Part shown: positions 1 through 11,157 of the stretch, in pieces
Layout of the letters: the number at the start of each line of letters is the position of its first letter
Numbering within the stretch: the stretch's first letter is position 1
From: Leucocoprinus leucothites
Taxonomy: Eukaryota > Basidiomycota > Agaricomycetes > Agaricales > Agaricaceae
Assembly (NCBI GenBank): GCA_013368445.1
Contig: JAACJO010000006.1
Span: forward strand, 620,001-684,000
DNA: 64,000 nucleotides
Direction of reading: 5' to 3'
Notes under the pieces: model-generated
Told to the model about the DNA's origin: nothing
What the model saw: only the letters and a program-made list of their open reading frames with translations
The model's database searches: none
Made by a program: the position numbers and the translations under genes

Positions 1-2
1 AC

Positions 3-1094
3 TTTGACTCATATGGTGTCACAGATGACCAAGCAAGAATCAACTACACACTTGGATTACTCAATGGAGCTGCCAAATTATGGCAACAGGATTACAGACT
101 TAGTCAAGCAACTGCAGCTACCCAAGCAGGATATGTTGCACACACCTTTGACCAATTCAAGAATGCGCTTGAACAGTCATTCACTCCAACACAACAGAGC
201 TTTGAGGCTGAAAGAGAGCTCTGCTATTATAGACAATGAAGCAAATACATCAAGGAGTACATTGCCAATTTTTCCATCCTCACCTCATGTGCAGGACTTA
301 CTGACAGCACTTCTCTCTGATCCTACTTTGCCAAAGGACTCAACAACGATGTCAGATTCAAAGCAATTCAAGCTGACCCCCAAACCCTTGCACAGTGGAA
401 AGCTGCCACAAGACAAGCATACAAAGTTGTCCAAGAACAAAAGAGATACCACATTGGAAATTCTACTCCAGGACCTTCAAATAGATCAAGAAAGACCAAA
501 AAGAATAGTAGATAATACGGATCCCAACCACAATATAATGACATCCATAATCAACCCATATCTAGACCCAGACAATCCAAATGGGACATGGATATTGACA
601 GAATATCAAGAGGAATATACCAATTATCAGTTGAAGATGATTGGGAAACAGATGATGGAGGTATATACAAACTTGGCACAGAGGATGATGATAATCCTGA
701 AGAAGAGGAAAGTGAAGGAGAAGGCATCAATGAAACATACAATGAAGGACCAAGCAACACAGACAGAGATGTCTATAGTTCACTATACTCCCACATCATC
801 AATAACATTCTCACTGACAAACAGAGGGTTGCACTCAAGAGAGGAGAATGCTTCTTCTGCCACAAGAAAGGACATTTCAGTAAATCTTGTCTGGCAAGGA
901 AGGTTTGGTTTAAGTCCACAGGAAAGACAAACGTGGGACCAAAGCCAATGCAGAAGTCCAAGCCCAAACCGAAACAAGGGAATTGTAGACCTTTCAAGTC
1001 TAAAAGGAAAGATTCCAATGCCATGGTCTATGAAATAGATCAAGCTAGTGACGAAGATGATCCATTTCAAGAATACTCAAATGAAAATTTTTGA
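3..1094 (+). pseudogene. gag fragment with zinc knuckle (family B)
   Basis: This is the capsid/nucleocapsid part of gag, which would form the virus-like particle and bind element RNA. The true frame starts at base 3 and stays in one frame down to the knuckle. It contains FDSYGVTDDQARINYTLGL early on, an Asp/Glu-rich linker around 640-740 and a CX2CX4HX4C zinc knuckle (CFFCHKKGHFSKSC) near 850-892. It is interrupted by several stops, for example TGA near 237 and 318 and TAA near 511. The longest open frame over this stretch (4-1038) is a different frame and carries none of these motifs. Compared with the right-hand copy at 61834-63919 this copy has kept the correct frame but collected nonsense changes. 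Confidence 0.8.
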
Positions 1095-1498
1095 GTACTC
1101 ATGAAGATCAGATAGACATCATTGATCTTCAATCAAACAAAGGATTAATAGTACATGTACCAATATTGCTCCATACAACAAGAGCAAAACACAACCTACA
1201 AGCACTACTTGATTCAGGAGCTAGTGGAGAATTCATTGACCCACAACTAGTCAACACTTACAACCTGCCAAAATTCAAAATGAAAAAGGCAATCAAAATC
1301 CATAATGCCGATGGAACACAAAACTTATCAGGAAGTTGTACTCACTATACAAGATTAAAAATAGAAGTGAACAACAAGATTATGACAATCTCTCCAAGAA
1401 TAGTCAAACTTGGATCAAACCAACTATTCTTAGGAATCACATGGTTAAAGAGATTCAACCCTGACGTTGATTGGCAGAAACTGTCATTACGTTGGTGA
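1091..1498 (+). pseudogene. Retroviral-type aspartic protease domain (family B pol)
   Basis: The frame carries the aspartyl protease motif LLDSGASGEFID near 1205-1240 (D-S-G active site, beginning the retropepsin fold) and the later hydrophobic segment QLFLGITWLKRFNPDVDW that precedes RT in Ty3/gypsy polyproteins. The enzyme would cleave Gag-Pol. The domain is open for 135 codons, then stops at 1498 before the RT frame resumes at 1574, so Pol is broken here. It directly follows the gag frame, overlapping its end by a few bases. Confident as a domain; not functional in this context. Confidence 0.8.
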
Positions 1499-1573
1499 GA
1501 TGAAAACTCAAACACGATCAAATTAACCAAAGCAAAAACTGACTCCATCAATCAGTTATATTATGAAATCAAT

Positions 1574-2521
1574 GTGAAGTCCAACACATCACAACAACTT
1601 CACAACTTGGCTACTAAACCTAAACAGGAATTGAACCCTATGAAAGCCATACCTAAGAAATTTCATCAGTTCCTCAAAGTCTTCAATAAAGACAAATCTG
1701 AGAAATTACCACCCAGACATCCTTGGGATCACAAAATCGAGACTATACCCAAATTTGAACCCAAACGCATGCCAGTTTATCACCTGAAACCTCAGGAGAG
1801 AACTGAACTTGACAAGTTTATTTCTGAAAACCTATGAAAGGGATATATTCGGAAATCCAAATCACCTATGGCCTCTTCTTTCTTCTTTGTAGGAAAGAAA
1901 GGAGGAGACTTATGCCCATGTCAAGACTATCAATTCCTTAACAAGAATACAATAAAGAATGCTCACCCAATACTGAGCATATCACAAATCATGGATAAAC
2001 TCAAAGGATCTAATTGGTTTACCAAGTTAGATGTCTGACTCAGATATAATCATGTCTGAATCCATGAAGGACATGAATGGAAAGCAGCATTCCGCACCCC
2101 TAATGGGTTATACAAACCTACAGTCATGTTCTTCAGAATGACAAATTCACCTGCTACTTTCCAATCCATGATGGATCACATATTCAAAGACCTTACTGAG
2201 AAAGGTGGAGTTATTATCTACATGGATGACATCCTTATCCATGTGAAAACAAAAGAACAACTCAAAAGGCTTACTAAACAAGTCTTGAAGATTCTACAAC
2301 AGAACGAGTTGTATTTAAAGACTGAGAAATGCGAATTCGAGAAGCAACATCTAGAGTATCTCAGAGTTATCATAATTCCTGACTCTATTGAGATGGACCC
2401 AATCAAACTAAAGGGAATACAGGATTGGCCTGTACCCAAGTCTGTTTGAAATATCAGACAGTTTATTGGTTTCTGCAACTTCTATCACAAATTCATTCAC
2501 AACTTCTCAGCTATAGCACAA
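1574..2521 (+). pseudogene. Reverse transcriptase fragment (family B pol)
   Basis: The region before RT (PRHPWDHKIETIPKFEPKRMPVY) is followed by RT blocks: a degraded [41 protein letters not shown] at about 2101-2166, and the catalytic YMDD at 2219-2230. Next come the thumb/connection (EKCEFEKQHLEYL; FIGFCNFYHKFIHNFSAIA). Stops at 1835-1837, 2036-2038, 2057-2059 and 2447-2449 break the frame. It ends abruptly at 2521 where a foreign LTR begins. RNase H and the start of integrase do not follow on the other side of that LTR. Confidence 0.85.
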
Positions 2522-3067
2522 TGTCATGATCTGCAATTGCAACCTCTCCAATTTGATCTCTGACTATCTTTTTGATTTCCAATTCCTGCCATTTTTCATT
2601 ATCTACCATTTCTATAAATATTTCACAGCCTGTCTCTGCTCATCATTCTATCCTCCTTTCATTTGCACTCATATGTATTTCTGCCATTCCATTTATATTT
2701 GTCATTCTCCGTTGCATCACATTTGTCATTGTCTATTTACTTTTCATTTATCTGTTTATTCGTTTATCGTTGCATTGTGAGTTTTGCAATATTTACATGT
2801 TATTTGTCCAATTTCACATTATCTTAAATATGTCGCTACTAGCTCATATATTACCCATTCTGAATATTGACTAAGATTCCACTCTGAATTCTCTGTCCAT
2901 TATTCCTTCAGTGTTGAATTCCAATTTGCACTGTCTGTCATCTTCCTCATAGACCAAATCGGTCAATGTGATATTGGAAGGGCGCAGCACATATGCTGAA
3001 GCCAACAACTGACCTCTCCATAACTTTTGTGCACTTAGTAAGTGCCGGTATTTCGCAAATCTTGACA
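2522..3067 (+). mobile_element. Solo LTR of family F (546 bp)
   Basis: This 546-bp unit starts TGTCATGATC and ends TTGACA. It matches along its length the two LTRs of the full element at 47437-47982 and 55468-56013, all three being 546 bp. The 5-bp flanks differ (CACAA before, ACCAT after). The host element is in RT on the left and in integrase on the right, so the LTR sits at a deletion junction and not at a clean insertion. It is the most CpG-depleted of the three copies. Confidence 0.9.
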
Positions 3068-4180
3068 ACCATGGACTTACAAAAGAGATAATTCTAACTC
3101 CAATAAAGAAGACAGTAAATGCCAACAGCATTGCTGAAATTCTTATCAATAAAGTATTTTCAAAATACAGAACACCCAACAAAATTATCTCTGATTGAGA
3201 TCCACGATTTGCTGCTAAATCAATGCAAAAACTATATGAAAAACTCAATATTACACCAGCCCTGTCTATAGCATATCATCTGTTATGTATATTGATTATA
3301 TCTAGCATTTGTTCCATCTATAATACAAAGTTGATATTAGCTTTACTTAAGTAATATTGCAATTATGTTTTCAACTTTGTTCTATCATTGTTTTCTTTAG
3401 TTTGTTTTGACTCATTTACTTTGTCTCATTATGACTCGTTGTGACTTGTTTGGTTTTGTTTATGTTTTGATGACATGTGATTATTAAATATAGCTGTGCT
3501 ATATTTGGACTTACCTTGTGATCGATCAGATGATCAAAGAAGAACTTCTTTAGAAGAACTTCCAAAGCTTCTTTGACAGGTTGCGTCTTATATAGTTTAA
3601 TTAGTGTTAAGGAAGCTATACGCTTCTCTTCTTTGACTAGAAGCCCTTAGCCCTAGTTAATATTAGATACAGACTTGTATCGTATATAAGTCATCGACAT
3701 CTACCAAGGAGAAATATTGTTTCTACTTGGTTAGGTGAAGACTCAATATGAGCCTTTATCTACACAAAGTTGAATTGAACTTAAGCCCTAAGACCTCAAT
3801 TACCAAGTCTTTAACTCTTATAATCGCTGTATTATAACTCTGACTTTGTAAATGACTTTGTTGCTTACTAAGAAGGAGTCCCCTTTGATAAGATCTACTC
3901 AATACTTATCACACCAGCTTAGGACCGGGCTGGCGTCACAATAACATCATCCACAGACAGCTGGTACTACCAAAAGATATAACCAGAAAATCGAATTTTA
4001 TTTAGCAGTTGACATATCACAAAACCCAACCATATGGAAACACGCACTTCCAATGATTGAATTTGTACACAATACAAAACCCCATTCTGGAAGAAAACAC
4101 TCACCATACAAATTAATCTTAGGATACAACCCATAAGTGTTTATCTCAGACAAAGAAACAGATACACCTTCTATCAATAA
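3068..4180 (+). pseudogene. Integrase fragment split by a solo LTR (family B pol)
   Basis: Integrase core sequence resumes at 3068 (DHGLTKEIILTPIKKTVNA; KVFSKYRTPNKIIS) and is cut at 3280. It continues at 3947 on the other side of a solo LTR, with PQT-G-T, then IEFYLAV, LPMIEFVHNTKPHSG and YKLILGYNP. Joined across the LTR this is the second half of the rve core and the start of the C-terminal region, with no N-terminal zinc-binding part. A TAA stands where the minus-strand relative has CAA just after GYNP. Around 4175 the sequence jumps to the extreme 3' region of the element, so the chromodomain is deleted. Confidence 0.85.
3281..3946 (+). mobile_element. Solo LTR of family B with TCATC target duplication
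   Basis: A 666-bp unit starts TGTTATGTATATTG and ends CACAATAACA. It is flanked by exact 5-bp duplications TCATC at 3276-3280 and 3947-3951. It lies inside the integrase of an element of the same family, so one family member inserted into another and was later reduced to a solo LTR by recombination between its LTRs. Confidence 0.93.
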
Positions 4181-4359
4181 TGGATGTCCCCATCTCAGTG
4201 GGACTACTTGCATCCATGAAGGAGAACACCCCCTTACACCCCCATACACAGATGGCAATTACAAATCTTATTACAATGATGAAGCCAACTTCAACATAGA
4301 CAGTGAAGGTAATTTACCTTAGTGACTTAGATAGTTACTAAGATGTGGATATCTTAGCT

Positions 4360-4372
4360 AGGAAAGGGATAA
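4360..4372 (+). promoter_or_regulatory. Polypurine tract of family B element
   Basis: The run AGGAAAGGGATAA lies immediately before the TG of the 3' LTR, where the plus-strand primer of reverse transcription is expected. The same tract (AAAAGGGATAA on the minus strand) precedes the reversed LTR at 39596. Confidence 0.75.
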
Positions 4373-5037
4373 TGTTATGTATATTGATTATATCTAGCAT
4401 TTGTTCCATCTACAATACAAAGTCAATATTAGCTTTACTTAAGTAATATTGCAATTATGTTTTCCTCTCTATCTGTTATTGTTTTCTTTAGTTTGTTTTG
4501 ACTCATTTACTCTGTCTCATTATGACTTGTTGTGACTTGTTTGGTTTTGTTTATGTTTTGATGACATGTGATTATTAAATATAGCTGTGCTATATTTGGA
4601 CTTACCTTGTGATCAATCAGATGATCAAAGAAGAACTTCTTTAGAAGAACTTCTAAAAGCTTCTTTGACAGATCATGTCTTATATAGTTTAATTAGCATT
4701 AAGGAAGCTGTATGTTTCCCTTCTTTCATTAGAAGCCCTTAGCCCTAGTTAATAATAGATACAGACTTGTATTGTATATAAGTCATCAACATCTACCAAG
4801 GAGAAACATCGTTTCTACTTGGTTAGGTGGAGACTCAATACAAGCCTTTATCTAAACAAAGCTGAATTGAAGTTAAGCTCTAAGATCTCAATTACTAAAG
4901 TCTTAACTCTATAATTGCCATATTATAACTCTGACTTTGTAAATGACTTTGTTGCTTACCGAGAAGGAGTCCCCTTTGATAAGATCTACTTGATACTTAT
5001 TGCACCAGCTTAGGACCGGGCTGGTGTCACTATAACA
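4373..5037 (+). mobile_element. 3' LTR of the left family B element
   Basis: A 665-bp LTR starts TGTTATGTATATTG and ends CTATAACA, directly after the polypurine tract. It matches the LTRs at 3281, 38865 and 60602. It contains an AT-rich stretch with TATATAAG near 4775, a candidate promoter element seen in all copies. Confidence 0.9.
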
Positions 5038-5378
5038 GTTAAGGAAGCTGTATGCTTCTCTTCTTTCATTAGAAGCCCTTAGCCCTAGTTAATAATAGAT
5101 ACAGACTTGTATCGTATATAAGTCATCGACATCTACCAAGGAGAAACATCATTTCTACTTGGTTAGGTGGAGACTCAATACGAGCCTTTATCTAAACAAA
5201 GTTGAATTGAACTTAAGCCCTAAGATTTCAATTACTAAAAGTCTTAACTCTATAATCGCCATATTATAACTCTGACTTTGTAAACAACTTTGTTGCTTAC
5301 CGAGAAGGAGTCCCCTTTGATAAGATCTACTCGATACTTATTGTGTCAGCTTAGGACTGGGCCGGCGTCACTATAACA
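5038..5378 (+). mobile_element. 5'-truncated family B LTR abutting the 3' LTR
   Basis: Beginning at GTTAAGGAAGCTG, this 341-bp segment repeats the last half of the preceding LTR and ends with the same CACTATAACA. It starts exactly where the previous LTR ends, giving an LTR plus partial-LTR tandem. This is best explained by unequal recombination or by insertion followed by truncation. Confidence 0.85.
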
Positions 5379-6348
5379 ACTCCCATAACAGTTAGCTGCC
5401 TAGCAAAGTAAGTCTTCAACTACATTGTTCCCCTTCACTGCTACACTTCCCCATTGCTGCTTTGACACCTGACATGGCTTCTCCTCAACATGGGACACCC
5501 TTTCCAGCTCCTTTATACTACTTTACACTCTTGCCATTGTACCATCCTTTAACCCTGTTACTCATTTGTATCGCTAATGTATAACCTTTTAACCTTGTCC
5601 ACTTCTCCTTTCATAAGTCCAGCATCAGAGCAAAACTTTTTGGGAGTCCTTTGGCCCTCACCACTTGTCCTTGCCAGTGGTGAGCTTCACTCCAGTTTGG
5701 GAGCTTCGGCCTCATGGTCTCAGGCCTACCATTCCTCACCCTTCAGTTTCATCCCTCTTCTCAGAGGCACTGGGGTGGGTTGTGCCCATGTCTTTTCAAG
5801 ACATCAGCTTGGGCTCAGCCCTGACAGGCCTCCACACATCACACTATCACCTTATCCTCTTAGTGATAGTGTTTCTCTATTCTATATCACAGTCTATTTC
5901 CAGTATACTGTTCAGGCGTAGCAATGTCATATAGTGACCAGAATGGGATTCACCACCTGCATATCTGCTTGCTCTTCCAACCACTAGCACCAACACCCCT
6001 CGATGCGAACATACACATACTCAGTCAAATCAATCCCCCTACTCACAGTATTCGCCCTTTCACTCCCTTCTCCTACACCTTACCTCTTCCCTCACTGCCA
6101 ATGGTGTCACTCACAACTCTACTGAAACTCATCAAAAACACAACCACAAATATTTTTCAAACCCCTCTTCTCACTCATCACCTCTTTGCCCTCAACACTC
6201 ATACAAGGCACTGTCTCCTACCTTCAAGTGGAAGTACAGGGGCCAGGTATCATCCACCTCGGCCCACCATCGCCTCCAGCACTTGTTCCGCCTCAATCAC
6301 ATTCACCTAGTGGAGGAGGTAGGGTAGGGTAGGTGACAGTAGCATTCA
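5379..6348. other. Stretch without a recognisable gene
   Basis: Between the LTR tandem and the host-gene island only low-complexity Pro/Ser/Thr-type frames are present on the plus strand (for example 5577-5921 and 5924-6310). None has motifs I recognise. It may be degraded transposon sequence. Confidence 0.5.
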
Positions 6349-6597
6349 CTAAATGGGGTAGTCGACCAGGATCAAATCGTTGACATTGGTGAAGGCCACA
6401 TGTCGGAGGAGTCGAGCGGTCCAGACATTTATGCGGTATGATGCATTGCTGCTGTTGCCCATCGGAAACGTGGGCTTAGGGATTTCCAGGCTTGGGATGG
6501 AAACAGACGAGGCGTTGTTTGTCACATAGGCAAGATCAGCACTAGAAGTTATCTCGAACGAGATGAAGCAGCTGGAGGAGTTTGGGGAGGCGATCAA
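6349..6597 (-). CDS. Hypothetical protein, C-terminal exon or small ORF
   Basis: An 82-codon frame on the minus strand lies in the GC-richer host-gene island, about 380 bases downstream of the end of the GH16 gene. The peptide is rich in Ser/Asn and beta-type residues and ends in NDLILVDYPI. It could be the last exon of a small secreted protein gene whose upstream exons I cannot define, or a chance frame. No domain is recognised and no function is assigned. Confidence 0.25.
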   Translation of the reverse strand: MIASPNSSSCFISFEITSSADLAYVTNNASSVSIPSLEIPKPTFPMGNSSNASYRINVWTARLLRHVAFTNVNDLILVDYPI

Positions 6598-6975
6598 TAT
6601 AGAATCAATAGATTAACCGAACATGTATTTGTATCGCCGGCTAATCATAGCCAGCCAGTCGTATAATACCTGAGTACCACCCTGTTTATCAGTGTGTAAA
6701 TGATATTGCGACCCACACACGCAGCCCCTCATGGATTTCCGCTGAATTACTTAGCTAAGAAGTTTGCAATGGACACGCCAGGACTTTGACACGTTTGGAC
6801 TCAGATCACTCTAATAAGCCCATGAATAAAATTGTCAGATAACTCTGACGATCAAAACATTTCCACTAGGCCATTGGCCTATATATACGCTATAACAAAC
6901 TTCAACTAAACAAACACGAGAGTACACGACTATCAGCACACTCTTAACAGATGCACGGCGTGTAATGATATCAAA

Positions 6976-8662
6976 TCAAAAGAGGTGGGCGAACGCAAGG
7001 AACAATGCGACCAAAGCGACAATCATTCCATGCATCCCGGAAATGCCGACAACTGGAGCAGCGTTCAATAAAGTCGAACGATTGCTAAGCGCAATTTGCG
7101 GGGCGGAGTCATCGGAAGAGTTAGTATAAACATAAGAGGTGGTGTTGGATTCGGGCTTCTGGATGTTAGTGCACTTGACGGAGACAGACTTGACAGTTGC
7201 GTAGAAATGACCTTGGTAGTGAAGTCATGTTAGAAGATATCGTCAAAGGATAAACCAACGAGTGAGGGCATACCGGCAGTCTTATAATCGGCATCATCCC
7301 AGTTGATCATTCCTCCAGCCCATTGAACAGTTCCAGGTGCAGTACCGTCGATACCAGCGGGCCATAATCTAAAAATAAAATATCAGTCAACGTCATTGCG
7401 AGACAAGCAGGAAAAAACGCACGAGAGCTGAATGCGGGAAGGAGTACTGGGATAGTTGGCGATGCCAGTGTTGGGGTCAATCGTATCGGACTTCTTGACA
7501 GTACGCTGAGCTTTCCCGTCAATCAAGAAAGTCAATGCATCAGGTTGCCAATCAATCTATCGCCAGAAGCCACGATAAGTATTTGCCGAAAAGATCACGT
7601 GGTGTGTTTTTCTGACCGTGTAGTCATGGTAGTTGCTGAAAGTGTCCGACAAGCCTTTGTGTGTGCCACCGTCACTAGTTGACGCTAGAAATTATTACTT
7701 GAGTGAGCGTCATGATTTCGAGTTGAGTGGTGATAATTGCGTACGAATGACACCCTGCCAGAAGTAGTTGGACTGAGCTTGAGTCGTAGCAGCGCCAGGG
7801 AACTCCCAGTCGATCTCGTCCTTGATGTCGCTCATCGTGATGAAAGCTGTAACAACACCTCCCCACCGACCGGATTTCACTACGGATCGACACCCTTTCC
7901 TTCAGCTCGTCAGCATGGAGTAGAAATTGGCGACTCACATTTGGCAGTAATAGTCCCATAATACACATATCTCGTCGATGAAAGCCTAGTTCCTCCATTG
8001 TCCTGCGTAAGGAGTAAAGCAAGCTCGCCACCACTCGAGTTGGTGTTCATAATGTTACCCTTGTCAACGACCCAGTCTAGCATTTATAAATGAGATTTGG
8101 CGTCAGAAAGAGAGGGGAGAAGGAAGTACTCACCGTACTCGGTGGCATTTCCGTCGAAAAATGTCGCGTTTGAAAGAATACGCGAGTTGTCCGTGAAGCC
8201 ATGCTGGAAGTAATGTCTATATGAGCAGAAAAAATACGAAGCGCCGCTTAACGTACAGTTACGTCTTCGCAAACAGGGTTTGGGCGGCAAGAATCGATAG
8301 AATTAGATGCAAAAGGATTGCAGCCGCCCAAACAGAACTGTTGTTTATCAATGACATCAGATAAAGGATGAGCGACTTCAGAGAGAGCTTACGTTGTCGT
8401 CTCCACAAAACCCAAACTCGCCTTCAAAGCACAGCCATTGTCTATTAATTGTTTTCAAGGGCAACCATTATGGCACGTACTACAGCACGGGGCCGAAGCG
8501 GGACACGGAGAAGTGGCATTGCTATCTCATATTCTGTCAGCGCCAAAACTGTAGTGGAGTTAGTGGAGTGGGATCAACGCACCAAGAAGTTGCACAAGTT
8601 GTCCCAGCAAACCAAGCTGCGAGAAGGGGCAACATCGCCAGGAGGATCGAGGATCGACGCAT
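6976..8662 (-). CDS. GH16 Crh-like cell-wall transglycosylase, GPI-anchored
   Basis: A multi-exon gene I could splice by hand, with about ten short introns. Exon 1 (8583-8662) encodes a signal peptide (MRRSSILLAMLPLLAAWFAG). A Cys-rich module follows over 8257-8521 (CPASAPCCSEFGFCG, then FCLGGCNP...SIDSC, as in Crh proteins). The catalytic exon near 7760-7860 carries DEIDWE, the GH16 nucleophile/acid-base motif, followed by the FWQGV strand. Later exons give TFSNYHDYT, IDWQPDALTFLIDG and GGMINW, typical of the Crh fold. The last exon ends in a Ser/Asn-rich stalk and a hydrophobic tail suiting a GPI anchor; the stop is at 6976-6978. Crh enzymes link chitin to beta-glucan in the wall. The acceptor near 8202 is uncertain. 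The gene looks intact. Confidence 0.9.
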
Positions 8663-9208
8663 GTCGTGAAGTATAATTTGAGTGAACCTTGAAAGGAATG
8701 TTAATTTACGAAGGAGCGTGGTGGTTGGAACCAGAAAACGATGCCAGTAAGCGAGGTCGATGCGGGAAACAATGTCCAGCCGAGAACAAACAATGGCAAG
8801 CGCCGGTGGGAAGGTACATGTGATGATCACCGCACAGTGCAAATGACAATTGTATTTCCGAATCCGTCACAAAACTATGTTATGATACATTTCTGCTGTA
8901 TCCTATCGCCGTAACTGTATCGAGGAATAAAAAAAAAGGGAAAGAAGATGGAGGAACTTGGGGTTCTGGCACGAGTGGGGCGGAAAGAAGGCAGCGCACG
9001 CGATAGGAAAGCAAAACAGTGCAAAGCGAAGCACGAGTAGGAGCCGGACCTGCAGTTCAAGCAAGAAGATTCTGGTATTGATTACTGGGAAACAGGTTGT
9101 TGACGCGGGTATGTTGAGCCATCGTGTAGTGGGTGGCAGTGCCCGTGACGGTACTCCATCTACGTGCACGTCGCTGAGCTAAAGTATTCCTGATCAATTT
9201 ATGAATGA
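8663..9208. other. Intergenic region upstream of the GH16 gene
   Basis: 546 bases separate the GH16 start from the stop of the next minus-strand gene. It must hold the GH16 promoter and the RRM-gene terminator. I see no convincing ORF; the short frames on both strands are chance. Confidence 0.5.
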
Positions 9209-10845
9209 TTACCTAGAATGGGCAACATTGAACCTGAGGCCATTGTGGTTACGAAGTGTGGAATCAAAGGCTGGTGTCGCAGGAAAAGATCGCTTATTGA
9301 GACTGGAAAGATCGGAAATTCCTGGCGAGTCATACGATTCATGGGGAACAGTTCCCAGAACGTCCGCAGTAATTGGAGATCGTGGTTTGAGGGAAATGCT
9401 TTTTTCGAAAGGGGATACAACTCGCGAAGCCTGGACGAAGTCGAACGGAGTCGCAGCTGGTTGGAGAAACTGGACTTTCACCTGGCAATTAACGTAATGC
9501 TGGCCGTGCAAGGCTTGCTTGGCCTCCTGAGCACCCGATGCCGACTGGTACTGAGCCAAGACCGAGAGGGTACCATTAAGTCCTATACCAGCAATCTGTA
9601 GCTTCTTCAATGGCCCGAAAGGATAAAACAGCGGTTCCAAATCCCGAACTTGCGAAAATAGAATAGCAGGTAGCCTCGAGACAAGCAGTGTGGCTGTTGG
9701 TTCTGCGCTAGGAGTATAGGAGTCAAGACCTGAGTCGGGATTATCAAAAGCCGCGTCCAGTGTGTCTTTAGAGTAGTCAAGACCATTTTCGTTTCCGGAA
9801 ACTGGAGGAGCGGTTCGAGACTCAAGGAGCATGGTCCTATCTCCCCCGTCAAGAAATCCTGGCCTTTGCTGATTAATCTCTGGTAAAGAAAAGGTATATC
9901 GAAGTTCACCTTGTGAGCGTTGCACCACCGCCCAAGACACATCTATCGTGTGCCCCCTGACCTCACACGGCCCCAATCAGCGCAGCTCAGTAATCGGAAG
10001 GCGCGACTCGACACTTACTTGATCTGGGTACGTGTCAATTCAGACATGGCCAGTTTGGCTTCTTCGTGAGTTGACATAACGATGAATCCACGACGGCGAG
10101 ACGAGTTATCGACCGTAGCCAAGATAACGCAGTGAGAAACAGTCCCGTAACGGGAAAACAATGCAGCAAATTCATTTCTTCCATCTGATGAGTCGATGCC
10201 CGTTAACGGAGGTATTAAACATACTTTGTAAGAGCGAAAGGGAGACCGAGGACATAAAGATTCCTCCTGTCATCGTTCGAAGATCGATTGCGAGAGTTTG
10301 GGACGTGAGAAGCAATTGGTGTCACAGCACTACCAATGGAATAGAAGGAAATGAATCCACGGTTATGTATGCCACAAGACCAAGATAGTTTCATAAGCGA
10401 GTTTACTCACAGGAAAGCCCCGCCAGTATTGTAACCAGTCATACAGAGGGCTTTCCTACGAACAGTCATGTCAAAACACTAAGGTGTCGAGCGAAGGCAA
10501 ATTCTCTTACGTAGCTGCGTCGCGATTGAAAAATATAATCTCCAAATGCGTTCCGAGGGCGTCTTTAATTTCATGAAAGCTGTGGATATGGCCTACGCGA
10601 TGTATGCGTAAAAATCTCGTTCTTTCAAGGACGTAACACACGCACCGACCAGGGCATTGAAGAGGGCTACAACTTCGTGAGTATCTAATTCCATTACAAA
10701 TGAATTCAGAACATTGAATGGTGGATATGTAATACAGCATACACTCACTACTTTTGGAGACATTATCCACTCTGATGGAATTCGCGTTGTTTCGATGAAA
10801 GCCGGGCAATACGTTCTCAGGCATTATTCCTGAGCTTGCCGGCAT
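9209..10845 (-). CDS. RNA-binding protein with three RRM domains
   Basis: The gene starts at 10845 (MPASSGIMPENVL) and splices through at least six short introns with standard GT-AG ends. The first, divergent RRM runs from IRVDNVSK through VALFNALVG to the EIIFFNRDAATKAL strand (about 10430-10780). The second (about 9940-10330) has RNP2 LYVLGLPF and RNP1 RRGFIVMS. The third (about 9600-9720) starts TLLVSRLP and ends VKVQFL. The tail to the stop at 9209 is Ser/Pro-rich and looks disordered. Tandem RRMs of this kind bind single-stranded RNA in mRNA processing, stability or translation; the exact target is unknown. It shares a 312-bp divergent intergenic region with the NLR relic at 11158. Confidence 0.82.
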
Positions 10846-11157
10846 TATGGGAGTTCCGGGGATCGCGACGAGGAAAACAAGAGCAAGAAAATAGGGAAAT
10901 ACGTGTATAAATACACCTCAGCGCAGTGAGAGGAAGCAAGAAAGGTCCGGTGTAAATGTAGCCATGGACCAACTTGCCCTTTATCGGGATCTGACGACAT
11001 GCTCATTATACAAATCCCACGCCCAGGCGCGTTGTATACACGTGTTGTGTTCAGCAGCTCACGTGGGACAATAAGGCGATGCAACGACTTCGTTCGGCGT
11101 CATCATTGATCGAGAGCCTTCCACCTTCTCCCTTTCTGCCATCCACCTCGTGACAAA
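10846..11157. promoter_or_regulatory. Divergent promoter region between RRM gene and NLR relic
   Basis: The 312 bases between two divergent start codons (10845 minus, 11158 plus) must contain both promoters. I see no clear TATA box or repeated motif. The boundaries follow only from the gene models. Confidence 0.4.

Larger units (their letters stand above)
1..5037 (+). mobile_element. Family B Ty3/gypsy chromovirus remnant, left end cut by the window
   Basis: A degraded LTR retrotransposon reads gag, aspartic protease, reverse transcriptase and integrase on the plus strand and ends in its 3' LTR at 4373-5037. The order protease-RT-integrase is that of Ty3/gypsy. The gag region matches the gag at 62953-63990 near the right edge almost base for base, so both belong to one family. 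All reading frames carry stops. RNase H and the first part of integrase are missing at a foreign solo LTR (2522-3067). The chromodomain and 3' ORF, present in the minus-strand relative at 39597-45755, are lost by an internal deletion near 4175. The 5' LTR lies outside the window. It is certainly non-autonomous. Confidence 0.9.

Noticed and set aside
551..760. Ser-rich minus-strand frame, also seen at 63499-63705
   Set aside because: It is the complement of the acidic gag linker in both family B copies. The recurrence reflects the repeat and not a second gene.
4..1038. 344-codon open frame over the left gag
   Set aside because: It is out of register with the gag motifs. The real gag frame starts at base 3 and leads to the CX2CX4HX4C knuckle; the long frame is a shadow left open by chance.
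2526..2874. Hydrophobic frames in the F-family LTR (also at 47487-47789 and 55472-55726)
   Set aside because: The frames recur because the LTR is repeated and change freely among copies. T- and C-rich LTR sequence gives apparent Phe/Ile/Leu-rich peptides without a real gene.
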